This document shows, piece by piece, positions 20,210 to 31,529 of a stretch of 64,000 bases of DNA. Within the stretch, counting starts at the first letter, position 1, and the number at the start of each line of letters is the position of its first letter. The DNA comes from Rhynchopus sp. YZ270_cl-10. Taxonomy: Eukaryota > Euglenozoa > Diplonemea > Diplonemida > Diplonemidae. The position numbers and the translations under genes are program-made. Under the pieces are notes generated by a model. That model made no database searches and was not told the DNA's origin. It saw nothing but the letters and a program-made list of their open reading frames with translations. The stretch is taken from assembly GCA_964035575.1 (NCBI GenBank), contig OZ037863.1, positions 1,032,001-1,096,000 of the forward strand, written 5' to 3'.

Positions 20210-20375
20210 TTTTTTTTCCTGTTGCCTTTTGAAGGGAGAGGGGGGGGAAATATGCAGCTAAGGGGTCCTGTTAGTTATATCTGTTTTGTGAGGTATCTTT
20301 TTACCCGAACCTCCAAAAAAAATAACACCCTCGCTGACACAGCAACACTGCCATTTTTTTTTTCTCTTTTTCGTA

Positions 20376-20405
20376 AAGATGTGTGTGCATGAGAGGCACA
20401 TCCAC
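20376..20405 (+). repeat. Dispersed repeat R3
   Basis: AGATGTGTGTGCATGAGAGG then CACATCCACC. The same word occurs in the spacers of the ubiquitin-like units (60018-60045, 62668-62695) and, diverged, at 43820-43848. Confidence 0.6.
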
Positions 20406-20910
20406 CTTACAATTTTTCCTTTTTTTTTCTCCCTCTCTCTGCAACACTCTGGGGGTTTGAATAACGGAGTGTAGTGTCTGTGTCCACAGAGGCACACACA
20501 TCCTTTATTTATTTTACCTTTCCCCCTCCTCTCTCCCCCCCGATAATATTTTTGCTAACTTTTTTGGTTGACTAAAATCATTTTTGTTCTTTTTTCTCCC
20601 TTCCCCCCGTCATGCGGTTCAAAAAAATAAAAGATTCTATCGTATCATTTGCACTGTATAATCGCCCCCTTTGCACACCTCCCCTCCCTCTCCCTCCACT
20701 TCTATTGCCAAAAAAAGGGCAGTTTTTTCACACACTTGACTGCATATCATGAAATGTTTCTGTGTTTCTCTTCATCCAGCTCCCATCACCTGAAGCGATC
20801 CTTTAGGGCCGTCAGCTGTGGCGAGAGATATTTCACCACCCCCCTACCATGGGTTGTAAAGTACTACAATGAAATACGATACAAAACAAACAGAGTAGCG
20901 AAAAAAAACA

Positions 20911-20985
20911 GTGGAGATTGCACAAAATGTGGCAACACACACCGAGGCAACTACACTACTCCAACAATTTATCAAACAAAAACAA
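20911..20985 (+). repeat. Dispersed repeat R1
   Basis: GTGGAGATTGCACAAAATGT, GGCAACACACACCGAGGC, AACTACACTACTCCAAC, TTTATCAAAC and an A-rich end. Best match to 8566-8640. Confidence 0.8.
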
Positions 20986-21187
20986 AACAAACAAACTTTC
21001 AAACCCCCCACCATGGGTTATTTTCCCGAAATACTACGTCTTCACACACTTCACACCCTCCCATCACCTCTTCCACAGCAGTGTTCTCTCCCTTTCCTCA
21101 TCTACACCCTTTTCCCCCCCTACTCCCCAATCCCCCCATTAACACCCTTGCTCTAGGCAAAGGAAGGACAATCGCCGTGTCAGTGCG

Positions 21188-23142
21188 ATGAACAAAGTAC
21201 GCACGCTAGCCAGGCATGGCCCGGCTGCTGATTTAGCGCAGGGAAAGCAGCCGCCATCCTACGCAGTGGTGTCTGAGGTATGAAGTAAAAGGTGAGTGAA
21301 CTTGTTTGGAAAAGTGGAGGGTGTGCAACCAACTGTGGCAATACACACTGAGGCAACTACAGTACTCCACAATTTATCAAAGCAAAATGTTACCTTTTTT
21401 AGCGCGACATAGAAACATACCGTTCTTATTGGATTTCTGATACAAATGGGCACCAAATCACCCCCCTCCTTTCCCCCCCCTCCAACTTTGTATCCAAACG
21501 TCTATTTTTCCCTCAGACTGAGCTCGAAAACCTGAAGGCATTTTTAGAACATGACCCAATGTCTGCAGCACGCAAGCAGGCAAGCGACAGGCTTGCGCTG
21601 AAGGAGGCCTCCGAAGGGCGTGTGAAGAACTGGCCGAACCTCATTGAGACGATTCGGCTGAAGAAAGAGCGTGAGCGGAAGGAACGGCTCGAGCAGGAGG
21701 AGGAGACCCGCATGGAGCTCGACAACCAGGAGCGGCAGTTCCAGGCGCAGGTGCGCAACGATGCGATCCAAAAGGCAAACCAGATGCTCTATCGCCAGGA
21801 GGACCGTGTAAAGACATTTACGTCGAACCTCTTCCTCGCCTCAGTCCTCGATGAACGCGCCAAGCAGATTGAGGTCAACCGGCAGAAGAAGGAGCTTGTC
21901 AAGCAGGTACGCATTTTTTCTTTTTTTTTAAGGTGGCTAAGCACGAGAGGCTTAGGACCATCTTATAAATTTTTCTTTCTTTTCTTTTAAAAACTTCCGA
22001 ATAAGGGAACCGCCGTTTTTTGGTGAGTTTTTTTTATCTAAAACCCCACTCCCCTTCACCCCTTCTGTTTTCCACAGAAAGACTACGAGTGGTCTCTTGC
22101 CCAACAAGGTCAGGTTGAGCGTGCCGAGGAGGAGGAAGAGGAACGCACCAAGAAACGGAGAGACGCCGCACAGAACCTGAAACAGGAGCAACGCTCGCAG
22201 CTTGCAGAGGTGCGGGTACGTAAGCTGCGCGAGAGGGAGGATGCGAGGCAGGAGGGCAGGCAGATCAGAGAGGCTGCCGAGCGGGCCATAGACAAAGAGC
22301 GTGAGGCTGAGGAGGTGCGTCGCGCGAAGGCGATGGAGATCAACAAGCAGTACATCGATGAAAACCGTCGCCAGCGTGCACAGCGTGAGGTCAAACTCCG
22401 TGAAGAAGACCAAGAGCTCAAGAAAATCAAGCTTTTTGCGCAGCTGAAGGAGGAGCAGATGCTGGAACGCAAGAAGCGTGCAGAGGACAAATTCAATGCG
22501 GATCTCGCACGACGCCAGCATATGATCACACGGCAGGCAGAACACCTCGAAGCCATCGCATACGAAGCAGACGAACGCGTTCTCACCCAAATCCGTGACG
22601 CAGAAAAGGAACGCCAACTGAAAGAAGAGCATGCCGAAGCAGGTAGGAAGAAGCTTTGGTCTTCGATAGAAGAATCGCGGACAAGACAGCTCAAAATGAA
22701 GGATGCAGCGAAGCGTGACGCCGCGGAGACGAAAAAACGGATCTCCCGTCTCCAGGAAACACAGCAGGCGATGCTCATGGACGAGGAGATTGCGCAGCGT
22801 GAAGACGTACGGAGAAAGAACGAGGCACTCCAAAAGTTCCAGAAGACCCAAATCGATGAAGCAAACGAAAAGAAGGCAACCCGCCGGCGTGAGGAGCTGG
22901 ACGAAGGTACCACGATGCTCAAGTCTTTCCAAGAAGAGGAGCACCTCTTCCAGAACTACGTCGCTTCGGTTATGGGACCACGTTCCGCAAAGTCGACACC
23001 CACCCGTGGAGGAAGCGGTGGTCGCGGTGATAGTGGCTCCACCGCAAGTGGCCACGGACGTCATGCTGACAGCGCCAGTCCAAACAACCCACACCCTCCA
23101 GGATCCACGAGATCCTCTACATACTCGAAAGGGTCGCGGTGA
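21188..23142 (+). CDS. TPH-domain axonemal protein, CFAP210 (CCDC173)-like
   Basis: Three exons (21188-21277, 21517-21906, 22078-23142), all phase 0, give 514 residues, close to the roughly 550 of animal CFAP210. Almost the whole protein is charged coiled coil typical of the trichohyalin-plectin-homology family. The block MLYRQEDRVKTFTSNLFLAS followed by VLDERAKQIEVNRQKKE is what I associate with CFAP210, a microtubule inner protein of ciliary doublets. A Gly/Ser/Pro-rich tail follows residue 460. The expected site of action is the lumen of axonemal doublet microtubules. The start is the first ATG that splices in frame and lies just after a pyrimidine-rich tract. Introns 1 and 2 carry repeats R1 and R2. 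Another TPH protein, such as CFAP45 or CFAP53, is the main alternative. Confidence 0.75.
21313..21386 (+). repeat. Dispersed repeat R1 in CFAP210-like intron 1
   Basis: GTGGAGGGTGTGCAACC, AACTGTGGCAATACACACTG, AGGCAACTACAGTACTCC, AATTTATCAAAGC. Same orientation as the gene. Confidence 0.75.
21930..21979 (+). repeat. Dispersed repeat R2 in CFAP210-like intron 2
   Basis: AAGGTGGCTAAGCACGAGAG, GCTTAGGACCATCTTATAAA, then T-rich. Two differences from 20161-20209 in the first 40 bases. Confidence 0.8.
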
Positions 23143-23431
23143 GATGAAGAAAACGGAGTTTTTTTTTTTGTTTTGTTTATTTGTTTGTTTTGAAAATTTA
23201 CACAGTTTTAAAAGTGGGGCAGAAGGGAGGAATAGGGGGGGAAATTATTACTTGAAAAAAGTGACAAAAAAAATGTGTGGATTTTCGGTGCTTTGTGAGG
23301 TATTTTGTTCATTTTTGATCAACGTTTCTTTTTTTCCAAAAGAAATGTTGGACTACCGCCGCCCCGTTCACACTACGGGGCGGACAAAAGCCATTAGGTT
23401 TCTTTTTTGTTCTCTTTCCACCTTCTGTGGT

Positions 23432-23500
23432 TCGCAGGGTACTTTATGCTTTCGTCCGGGGCTGGCATCCTGGATCAGTCGGTGTTCTGCATCAGCAGAG
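23432..23500 (+). repeat. Dispersed repeat R5
   Basis: TTCGCAGGGTACTTTATGC, TTTCGTCCGGGGCTGGCATC, then CAGTCGGTGTTCTGCATCA. See 10976-11035. Confidence 0.55.
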
Positions 23501-23847
23501 AACACATTCTTTTATACTCCCATCTATTGTTTTGAACAAAATAAAACCTCTGAGGTGTTTCCCCTCAGGCCACACTGCCCTCTCTCATCCACCTATCTTC
23601 TGTTTCTTGCACACAAAAAAAAAAATGCGGCTTTCCAGCCTCCAATGGTGTCAAAGAATGCAAAGAAAGTGTCCATTTTACTCCAAGTTTTTGTTTAAAC
23701 TTTGCTTTTTTTTTCATACTGAAGAAAAGGGGGGAAAATATCTTCTCACCCTTCCCTCCAATGTGTCAAGCGCTTATACGAAGAGGCAGTAAGAACAGTG
23801 CATGCAACAACAGAGGAGGGAGCCGCCACGACGTCTGCACTAATGCA

Positions 23848-23884
23848 ACACTGTTACAAATGAGGGCTTTTTTGTATTTCAAGA
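23848..23884 (+). repeat. Dispersed repeat R4
   Basis: ACACTGTTACAAATGAGGGC then TTTTTTGTATTTCAAG. Confidence 0.55.
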
Positions 23885-24132
23885 CATATCTTTTTTTCCT
23901 CAGGGCAGTTCTTCAAAAAAAAGGCAAAAAAAAAAGACACAAAAAATGAAAACAGAAAAAGATTTCCCTACCCCTTTTGTCAATTTTTCCCCCCCTTCCC
24001 CCCAACTTCCCCCTTCCATTAAAATATTACCTAACAGACACACAAGAAAGGTGGGTTGATTTTTACCTTTTTTTTTTTAGCATTTTGTTGGCAAAATTTT
24101 TGAGCAGAGTTTAAAAAAAAACAGTGTAAGTC

Positions 24133-26713
24133 ATGCCACCTGCAGGGCTGCCTAGTATTCTGGACCGCCCTCTCTCGAGAGGGGGGAAAGGGGAAGTGTC
24201 GCTCAGTGCCTTTTCGTTTCTGTTCTCCGAGATCGTGCAGCACACCAAGATATCACCGACACCGGCAAAGGCGCTGTCCACGTGGGAGAGCAGGCTGCAC
24301 CAGATAGGCTACAAAGTAGGGACCAGAATGTTGGACCTAGTTGTCTACAGAACAAAGCAGTCAGATGGGCGGGAAACGGACCTTATTAGAGTATGCTTGC
24401 AAAAATGAATGATGGTTTTTTTCTCCCCACGGAACGCCCTTTGCATGAGCTCAAATGAGATACATGAGAGCGTTTTTTTAGCACGTTTCAAACTGCCATT
24501 TTTCTTGCAGGAAATGGAAACGACTTGATGCAATTCATTGCTAAAAATGATTCATTAATGCGAAAAGCACCCCCCTTTTTCTTCTTATTTTAGAGTCAGG
24601 TTTATACTTGGGTGATCTATGGACGGGGAGATAATTTTGCACTAGCTCTCAGTAGCGTCTCACAGGCTCTCACAAGCTCTCACAGCCTGTTGCGTGTCCC
24701 ACGGAGACGATCATAGATCACCCATATTTCTGACAAATTGCAAAATAAAATAAACTAAAATAAAATCAGGCAATTGAGTACAGATCCTGCCGGATCTGTA
24801 CTCAATGTTGCCCGAACTCTGTACACAACAACGACAAAAAAAAAAAAAATAATCCGCACAACAACCACAGTTTCTGACCTTTTTGCAAACAACCGTGTGG
24901 AAGGCGCTATTCGGGAAGCATGCGGAGGCGTTACAAAAGATTCCTGCATCGGAAAATCAGGTATTCATTTTTTCTCTCTCTTTTAGTCTGCACGGTTAGG
25001 GTCCATCCCGGTGCACCCGGTCATGCACCAAGGTACACTGTCACGGGGCGGACTGTTGTATTTCAAGTCAACTTTGTTCCTTCATTTTTTGAACGACGTA
25101 TCAGCATTCGTCGCCGATTGAGTGTTCTTACACTTTTGCAAGGGAAAATTCACGTCAGAGTGGGGACGACAACGACCTCCCGTCAAACCCTGCGCTACAC
25201 GGCTTCGCCTCCGAAGCTCATATTAAAGCATCTCGAGCGCTGAGCCACAAATCTTCAAAATTGTCATCGATTTCGAGATCAATGACGTGTTTATTTCCAT
25301 AGTGTTCAAAGCCTAACGAGGGAGTCGTTCTCGACTTTGCATTTTCCCGAGATCCGCATAGGCCTCGGTATTGGCAGGCTCACCCCCCCCACTCCAAGTC
25401 AAACCACCCATGCTGCTTGGTGCGGGGGGGGATGTCTGTGAGAGCGATCGTAGCTCCTTGTTCTCATTCCTGTCTTCCCCATCCTCTTTTCCACCCGCGA
25501 CGTTCTCCTGAAGCTCTCGCGTTTCCTTCTTCACGCATCTCCGCCTCAAAAGGGGGGCAAAACAAACTGGAGTGAAAAAGTTGAAAACCCCGGGCTCTTG
25601 GCCCTAAACTCCCCTTCCACCCACCGTATCCCCCCCATCTTCTCAGACGGCTACGGCGGGATCTTCGATCTTCCTCCTTCCTTCAGCGTCCCACGCGGAC
25701 GATCCTTCCTGTGGCATGCCTCACGGCGTAGCCAAACACCCACTACCAAAAAGGGGGTGAAAACGGTTCCATTTTTTTTTCTCCGCTGAGGGGGATCAAA
25801 TGTGAATCTGTTCGTTTGTAATGGAGGGAGTGTGATTTTAGTTTCTTCCGCTCTCAGGTTCAAAAAAAAGGGGGAGAAGTTAACATTGTTAATGTTTTCC
25901 GGGGGTGACATGGAGGTACCTATAGGGTAGATGACGCTCTCAGGATCGAAGATTGATCAGATACCGATTCGTCCAAGCAGATGGCCATGTGTTGCGGTAG
26001 CGGTGTCTTTTGTCAAGGTGAGTGCCGTTCGCCTGCTTTCCTTTTAGGCAGTAGGGATTTTTTTTTTCCCGGTGTGGTGCTCTCTCTGTTCCGTGCGTTC
26101 ACCATATCCCTGTAGTGGGAATGTGCAGCCATTTTGAGTATGCTGGTCTGTGCGTGAGATGTATCTTAGCCAAACACACAAACGATGCCATGGTAGGGCA
26201 CTCTATTATGGCCCCCTAACCCTTGAGAACGAGAAAGCAAAGATTATGGGAGAGAAAATACAATAATTCGCTCCCCTCCACTTGGTTGTCCTGCGATGTT
26301 TTGTATATAGTTGGTGTGACTGAACTGAAGGGGGGGTGATTCGCACTTCTTTTTTCCACACCTTTTCCGCACTTTTTCCGCACTGGGGAAAATTTTTCGA
26401 CTGATGTCACACTTTTTTCCTCACTTTTTCCGCCCCCCTGTTTCAACTTTCTGAAAATAAACCCCATTTACAGCCTCGCGATATCTATCTGATTATGGAC
26501 ACAGACCCGGTTGTGAGCCGCTATGTGTGCAACCCGTCAGAATACCAGGACCTCAGCAGCACTGCCTTTATCGCAGGCATCCTTGCAGGCATCGCGGATG
26601 GGGCGGAGTTCCCCGCTGAGGTGACGGCACACAACGAGAAGGCACGCGAAGTGGCCTTCGAGATAGACTTCAAACCGCACGTCTTCCTTCGACACGAAAA
26701 GCTTTCGAAATAG
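24133..26713 (+). CDS. TRAPPC5: TRAPP complex subunit 5 (Trs31/Bet3 family)
   Basis: Three phase-0 exons (24133-24390, 24871-24960, 26474-26713) give 195 residues, against 188 in human TRAPPC5. Landmarks match the family in order: SILDRPLSRGGKGEVSLSAF near the start, FLFSEIVQ, ESRLHQIGYKVGTRMLDL, then TFLQTTVWKALFGKHAEAL on exon 2, and on exon 3 RDIYLIMDTDPVVSRYV, STAFIAGILAG and FPAEVTAHN. TRAPPC5 is a core subunit of the TRAPP tether and Rab1/Ypt1 exchange complex at the ER-Golgi. The short second exon is recovered only by splicing, with acceptor AACCACAG and donor GTATTC. Intron 1 (480 nt) and intron 2 (1513 nt) are unusually long for the window and hold a MITE-like element, a perfect palindrome and repeat R4. 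Confidence 0.95.
24609..24724. mobile_element. MITE-like element in TRAPPC5 intron 1
   Basis: A 116-bp unit with 12-13-bp perfect terminal inverted repeats (TGGGTGATCTAT at the left, ATAGATCACCCA at the right). The interior has three near-tandem CTCTCACA words. The left end plus GGACGGGGAG is matched in inverted orientation at 46573-46597. Confidence 0.65.
24773..24806. repeat. Perfect palindrome, repeat R6 copy 2
   Basis: Arms ATTGAGTACAGATCC and GGATCTGTACTCAAT with a TGCC loop. The flank GTTGCCCGAACTCTGTAC matches the flank of the 7483-7512 copy in reverse orientation. In TRAPPC5 intron 1. Confidence 0.85.
25031..25076 (+). repeat. Dispersed repeat R4 in TRAPPC5 intron 2
   Basis: AGGTACACTGTCACGGGGCG then GACTGTTGTATTTCAAGTCA, ACTTTG. 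The preceding CATGCACCA resembles 13465-13485 (ATGTGCCAAGGTGCACTGTC). Confidence 0.55.
25204..25549 (-). other. Coding-like antisense stretch in TRAPPC5 intron 2
   Basis: One minus-strand frame (25313-25549) is rich in Glu/Lys/Asn, and an overlapping one reads GFEHYGNKHVIDLEIDDNF then EDLWLSARDALI and a stop near 25235. The composition is protein-like, but no family is recognised and no start is clear. Possibly a nested or decayed gene. Confidence 0.3.
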
Positions 26714-27332
26714 CTCACCCTCTCCCCTTCCCCCCTTACCTCTTTCCCCACCATAAACCCCCCAACAACGAACACCGCTCTTCTTTCTCTTTTAAAAAAC
26801 TACACTTCGGGGGCTCCCTAAAACATGTTAAAAAATCGCAAAAAAGTTCAAAAAGTGTTTTTTACCTTTGCCAAAACTGAGATACAAAGGGGAAAAAAAT
26901 GTTTTTTCCCAGCCAAAACTGGGAAAAACACATGTTTTCGTATGTTTTCAAATGTTTACGGACCCTCGGACTACGGACCCTCCCACCCCACTTTCCAGCT
27001 ATTTTGACTTATAGAAAGGGACTCTCGCAAATTTTTTTTTCCGCCTATATAGGGCTAATTTCGACGATTTGAGGCCGTTAAAACCAGAATTTGACACTTT
27101 TGAGCATCTGTGGGGGTCTAAAACGTGGTTTCGCGCACCCGAAATTTCGTGGTTTTTACTTAGGAAAATGCCCATTTCAACCCAAATTTTCGGTTTTTCT
27201 GGCCCGAAAGTCAAAAAAAAAAGCGCAAACCCGCAAACCCGCAAACCCGCCCCCCAGACCCCCCTATGCAATTGGGGGCCTGCGGCGCAGTTCGGAGCTC
27301 TAGGTCATACCGAACCTGAATTTTAAATGTAA

Positions 27333-27571
27333 CTACCCCCCTCCGTGTATATGTCCGGCACTTTTCTGAAAAATTTCCGGACATATTCACATATGAGTGG
27401 AGATGCCCCGCCAACGTGCGGGGCCGAAAGATCGGAATGGGTTTTTGCCGCTGTAAACTGTAGTATACTACCTGATGTCCGGCATGTGCATATGTCCGAA
27501 AACATGTGTATATGTCCGAGCCTCGACCAACACGGACATATGCACAGGACATATACACGGGGGAGGGTAGG
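27333..27571. mobile_element. Small TIR element built from ATATGTCC words
   Basis: A 239-bp unit with 24-bp terminal inverted repeats (CTACCCCCCTCCGTGTATAT on the left) differing at two positions. The word ATATGTCC or GGACATAT recurs about seven times inside, and the centre has the hairpin GCCCCGC / GCGGGGC (27408-27427). No coding capacity. It fits a MITE; family unknown. Confidence 0.7.
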
Positions 27572-28288
27572 TAGATGTTATAGTGCTCGCAGCGCTATTC
27601 CTTGCCATCATGCGGCATCAGACCTCATGCAGGAGAAAACTACGGTGTCCAGCATCGGCAGTGCGTACACATTGGTGCAGGATTTTATCGGCGTGACGTG
27701 GAACACGGACGACGTCTGGCATTTACGGGTTCAGTACAAGTGTGAGCAGTGCGAACGCACTAACGATTTTGCGACGAGGCGGAAGAGATACCTTTCTCCT
27801 CTCCCCGGTGCAGGGTGGATCCTTCTTTTCGCTGAAAATCCGAGATTTTTTTCGTTTTATTTTTCTCTCCCGTTTTAGAGATTTTTCCGCGCAGGCCTGA
27901 TGCTAGCTGTCAGGTTTTTAGGAAATCGTGGGGGGGGTTGATGGTTTGTCCGCGAGCGCAGCGAGTCGAAAAATTGAGTGACCATCTGAAAAGAAAAACG
28001 AACGAGCAGGTTGGGACCTGTACTGAGGCAGAATAGTGGTGTTTTTTTACACATCTCAGCTGTCGCAGAACTAAACCCCAGGGGAATATAGGTTTTGGTG
28101 GTTTTCGCTGAAACTCGGTCATTACTCGGTCGAGCCCAACCCAGCTCGTTCGGGGCCTCCGGCAGAATGTGAGAATTCCTCGGTTATCCTACTGCGGAGT
28201 TCGACACTACATTGATATTTGCACTGGGCACACGCAGTATCAGTAATCTCAATACATTTACAAAAGAAACGGCGGTCATGGCACCCAT

Positions 28289-28406
28289 GGCGAAGCCACG
28301 GTACGCAATATTTCTAAAAATTGCGCTCAAAATTGCACGTTTTTAGTGCCAAACTATGCCACGCGAAGTGTGGGTTGCAAGCTTGCGCCCAAGGCGCACG
28401 GTGCGC
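28289..28406 (-). repeat. Dispersed repeat R7, copy 2
   Basis: Reverse complement of 6046-6156 at an estimated 80% identity, from CGAAGCCACGGTACGCAA to CTTGCGCCCAAGGCGCACGG. Confidence 0.7.
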
Positions 28407-28880
28407 TACTTTTATTCTCTCGCCATACTGCATCCTTCCTTTTCCTTCGGCGTTTGACCCCAATTAAATCGCGTTCTGTCTGTGACCCTTGTCGGACACT
28501 GCGCCCTCTGATAAGGGTAATACTTTCTAGAAACATTGTGAAGTCTGTTTTTGACACACAATCGGGGTGGGTGGGCCATAATTTGCTCAACCAGTCGAAA
28601 ATTGGGATTTTTCTGAAATTTGCATTGTGCCCAGCAAAAATCCTTGATTTTTTGAAGAATTTTCCAAAAAATATGCTATACCCCCTATGACTGGACCCAA
28701 CTCCCCTCACTATTTTTTCCCTCTTTTTTGACCCAGAAACACGCGCTTTTTGAACCTTTTTATCCAAAATACTCCTTTTTAGGGAGCCCCCTTCCATTAC
28801 ATTTGGGGCAGTACCAAGGGGAAAAAGTACGAATTTTCATACAAAACCACAAATTTCAGACAAAAAAAAATACACAAAAA

Positions 28881-31529
28881 ATGAAACGGGTACAATCAGC
28901 CCTACACCGTGTAGGCCAATCCCAATCCCAATCCCGACGGTACACCCCTGACCAACAGACGAGCAGCGATGACAGCTGGCTCTCTGGACGTCACGCACCG
29001 GGGGACATGCGGCATATCAAAGTCCCTGAGTACAACAGATCTAGCGTGGTGGGACGACTGCCCACAGTAGACTACCTTGCGAAGATGGAGGAGGTGTACG
29101 GGCCTAAGGAATCTTGGCACCGTGCGGACGAACGCTTTATGCGGGCCATGATACCCCTCCTCTGCAGAAAGGTCGACGACATGCGCACCCGCCTTGCCGA
29201 CACCCACCGCTACCACGCACAGTACCGCAGCGCTGCCAAGAAGGAGCTCTCCAAGATCCCGCTCTACAAACGCGAGGCGTGGATGAGCCCCGACCTCACC
29301 CGCTCACTCATCATCGACGAGCTTGCAAGCAAGGGCTACCTCGATTCCGACGGGAAACTCAAAGACATTTCGGACCTCCTAGCGGAACACACCGACACCA
29401 CCACACCACTCCCACCATCACCTCCAAAGGAGGCTCTTGAAGAATCCTTCGAGTCCACAGAAGAAAGCGAAATTACCATCCAAGAAACCCCCACACCAAA
29501 TACCGACATCACCCCCGAGTACGATTTCACCGTAGAATCCCCTTTAGTCATCGACCCCCTCCTCCACGATGTGCACGCACCCCATCAGAGCACCCCGCCT
29601 GCTGGTATCCCTGTTGCAACCCAACCACATTATGCTCCGTTAGGAGTAAGCAAGGTACGTGACCTTGCTGACGCAACCGGAGGCATCCCATCCGATGTCA
29701 ACAAAGTGTGGGTGGAGCTGGAAGACTCGACAGTCCAAGCCACCATCGGGTCGGAGAAAATGATTACAGAGATTAACGTGCTTGATGGTGCGGCGCATTA
29801 TCGTAAGCCTAGACGGCGGTATGGACGATCGGGTATTGAAATAAATGAGGATCCAACAGAGAGAAAGCAGCAGAAAATCTCTCAGGGTGAGGGTGAGAAG
29901 GAGGTTGAGCGGGAGGAGGATGAGGAAGAGGAAGAGGAAGGTGATGCAGTCATGAAAAGATTGGTAGAAGAAAAACAGCGGAGGCGGGCTCATCAGTCGG
30001 TATGTGTAGCTTCTCTTTTTTTGGCCTCAAAGAGGTTTCCTCTTCAAGGGCCAGGTAGTCAGTGGGAGCGTTTTGCAGCGTTTTGCAGCGTTTTGCAACA
30101 AAAAATGTCGACACAGAATATTTACTATACACTTGACGCACAAACAAAAGCTCTCTATCTATTCTATCTATTAACCCACCACCACAGGCGATATGGGAGA
30201 AGGTGAAGGAGCCCAAGATCAAGCCCGGGGAGATGCTCCACAGCATCGTGACGGAGTCTGTCAAGGACGACGACAGCACCTTGCTGGCAAAGATCGATAA
30301 GGCTGAGAAAATTGTGACGTCGTCAGAAATGGTACGCAACCCCCCCTCCCGAACCACCTGCACTTTTTGAAATGAGAACCTTTTTTCTCAACCGAACTAG
30401 AAGAGCTGTTTTCCTTATTCCTCACAAAAAAAACATCTTTTCAACAGGAATTTGATCTGACATCCAAAATACCCACCCGCCCCATGCGCGGTCCTGACGC
30501 TGTCGATGAAACACTCGAGGCCACAAGCGAAATGTCCAGGTATGCGACTATTAATTGCCAATCTCTCTCCCCCCCCGGTGGGCCAGAACCCAATATACAG
30601 CTCTTAGGGAGTCGCATTCATTCTTTTTCCTAACCCTATGAGGTTAAATGCTTCACAATATCGTATTTGTGTCTTCTTTGGATGTGCTCAATCCAGGAGT
30701 TTCATACAAAATTGTGCCCCAGACTTTTTAACCCCTGGGTGTTACCTCTCATGTGACAGGTGGTATCTGTCATACATTTCCAGTAGTCATATTACTAGTA
30801 ATATCACCGTGCATGGCTATGGCTAGTACGTCGTGCACCATGCTCAGCAGACTATCAATAGAATAATGGGACTACACTATCATAATACTGACTCAAAGCA
30901 AGCTACAGGTCACTTAACCCAACCAATTCATCACCATCACAGAGCTGCCGCACTCCGTGTGAACCGCGAGCGTGTGCAGATGGAACGTCAGATGAAACCG
31001 CACCTGGTCACCGGTGCACGTCTCGTCTCCACTGTTCCCACGAGCCCCGACCAGATGAAGTTCCAGCACGACCGAGCCACCGCGGACGGCATGTGGTACA
31101 CGATCAGCAAGGAGGCTGGTGTAGCAGGCCACCCGATTGGGGGCGGCAGGTGGCCTAAGCAGGGCGCAGTGCTGGTTCCCTTCGAGGTCCACGAGGTATT
31201 TCGCGTTTTTTCTCTTATTTTATTTTTTTCTCTCGGAACATCGGTAGTTTTCTATCCCCTCGCTTCGCTCCTGACGCATTTTAGCTATATTTGGGGCAAT
31301 GGTGCCAACCCAATAATATTGAGATTGCGAGGAACGTATTGCGAGAAAGACATTTTCTTACCCTTTTTTTCCTGTTTTTTTTAGGTTCATATTCTTTCAA
31401 ACCCCCTTTTCACAGTCTCTCAAAAAATCTGGTTACGAAGGGATCCGTGCCCATCAGATACTGCTTGAAATGACAGATGTCTCCAATGCAGTAACCAAGC
31501 AGAGTGACGACGATGAGGACGCTATGTAG
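28881..31529 (+). CDS. Unrecognised five-exon protein
   Basis: Exons 28881-29999, 30188-30331, 30448-30539, 30943-31195 and 31416-31529 join without frame loss to 573 residues. All donors start GTA and acceptors end CACAG or AACAG. I do not recognise the family. The N-terminal half is hydrophilic with a helical segment (about 70-150: RADERFMRAMIPLLCRKVDD), then a Pro/Glu/Thr-rich linker, a basic patch (RKPRRRYGRSG) and an acidic run of mostly Glu near residue 350. The C-terminal exons carry a denser, perhaps folded region (RVNRERVQMERQMKPHLV, GGGRWPKQGAVLVPF, SGYEGIRAHQILLEM) and an acidic end. No signal peptide or TM segment; cytoplasmic or cytoskeletal location is a guess. The ATG follows an A-rich leader. 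Confidence 0.75.

Larger units (their letters stand above)
19935..21187. other. Spacer between SGNH-like and CFAP210-like genes
   Basis: Contains R2 (20161-20209), R3 (20376-20405) and R1 (20911-20985), T runs and a pyrimidine-rich tract just upstream of the next gene (21050-21140). No gene recognised. Confidence 0.55.
23143..24132. other. Spacer upstream of TRAPPC5
   Basis: Holds R5 (23432-23500) and R4 (23848-23884) among A/T runs. GCCGCCCCGTTCACAC and GGGGCGG-like words near 23355-23390 form a weak inverted pair (CCGCCCCGT / ACGGGGCGG). No gene recognised. Confidence 0.5.
26714..28880. other. Spacer with small elements
   Basis: Contains a TIR element (27333-27571) and the second R7 copy (28289-28406). 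GCCTGCGGCGCA at about 27278 repeats a word at the edge of R7 copy 1. The plus frame through 27600-27870 includes CEQCERTNDFATRRKRY but no recognisable domain. I call no gene. Confidence 0.5.
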
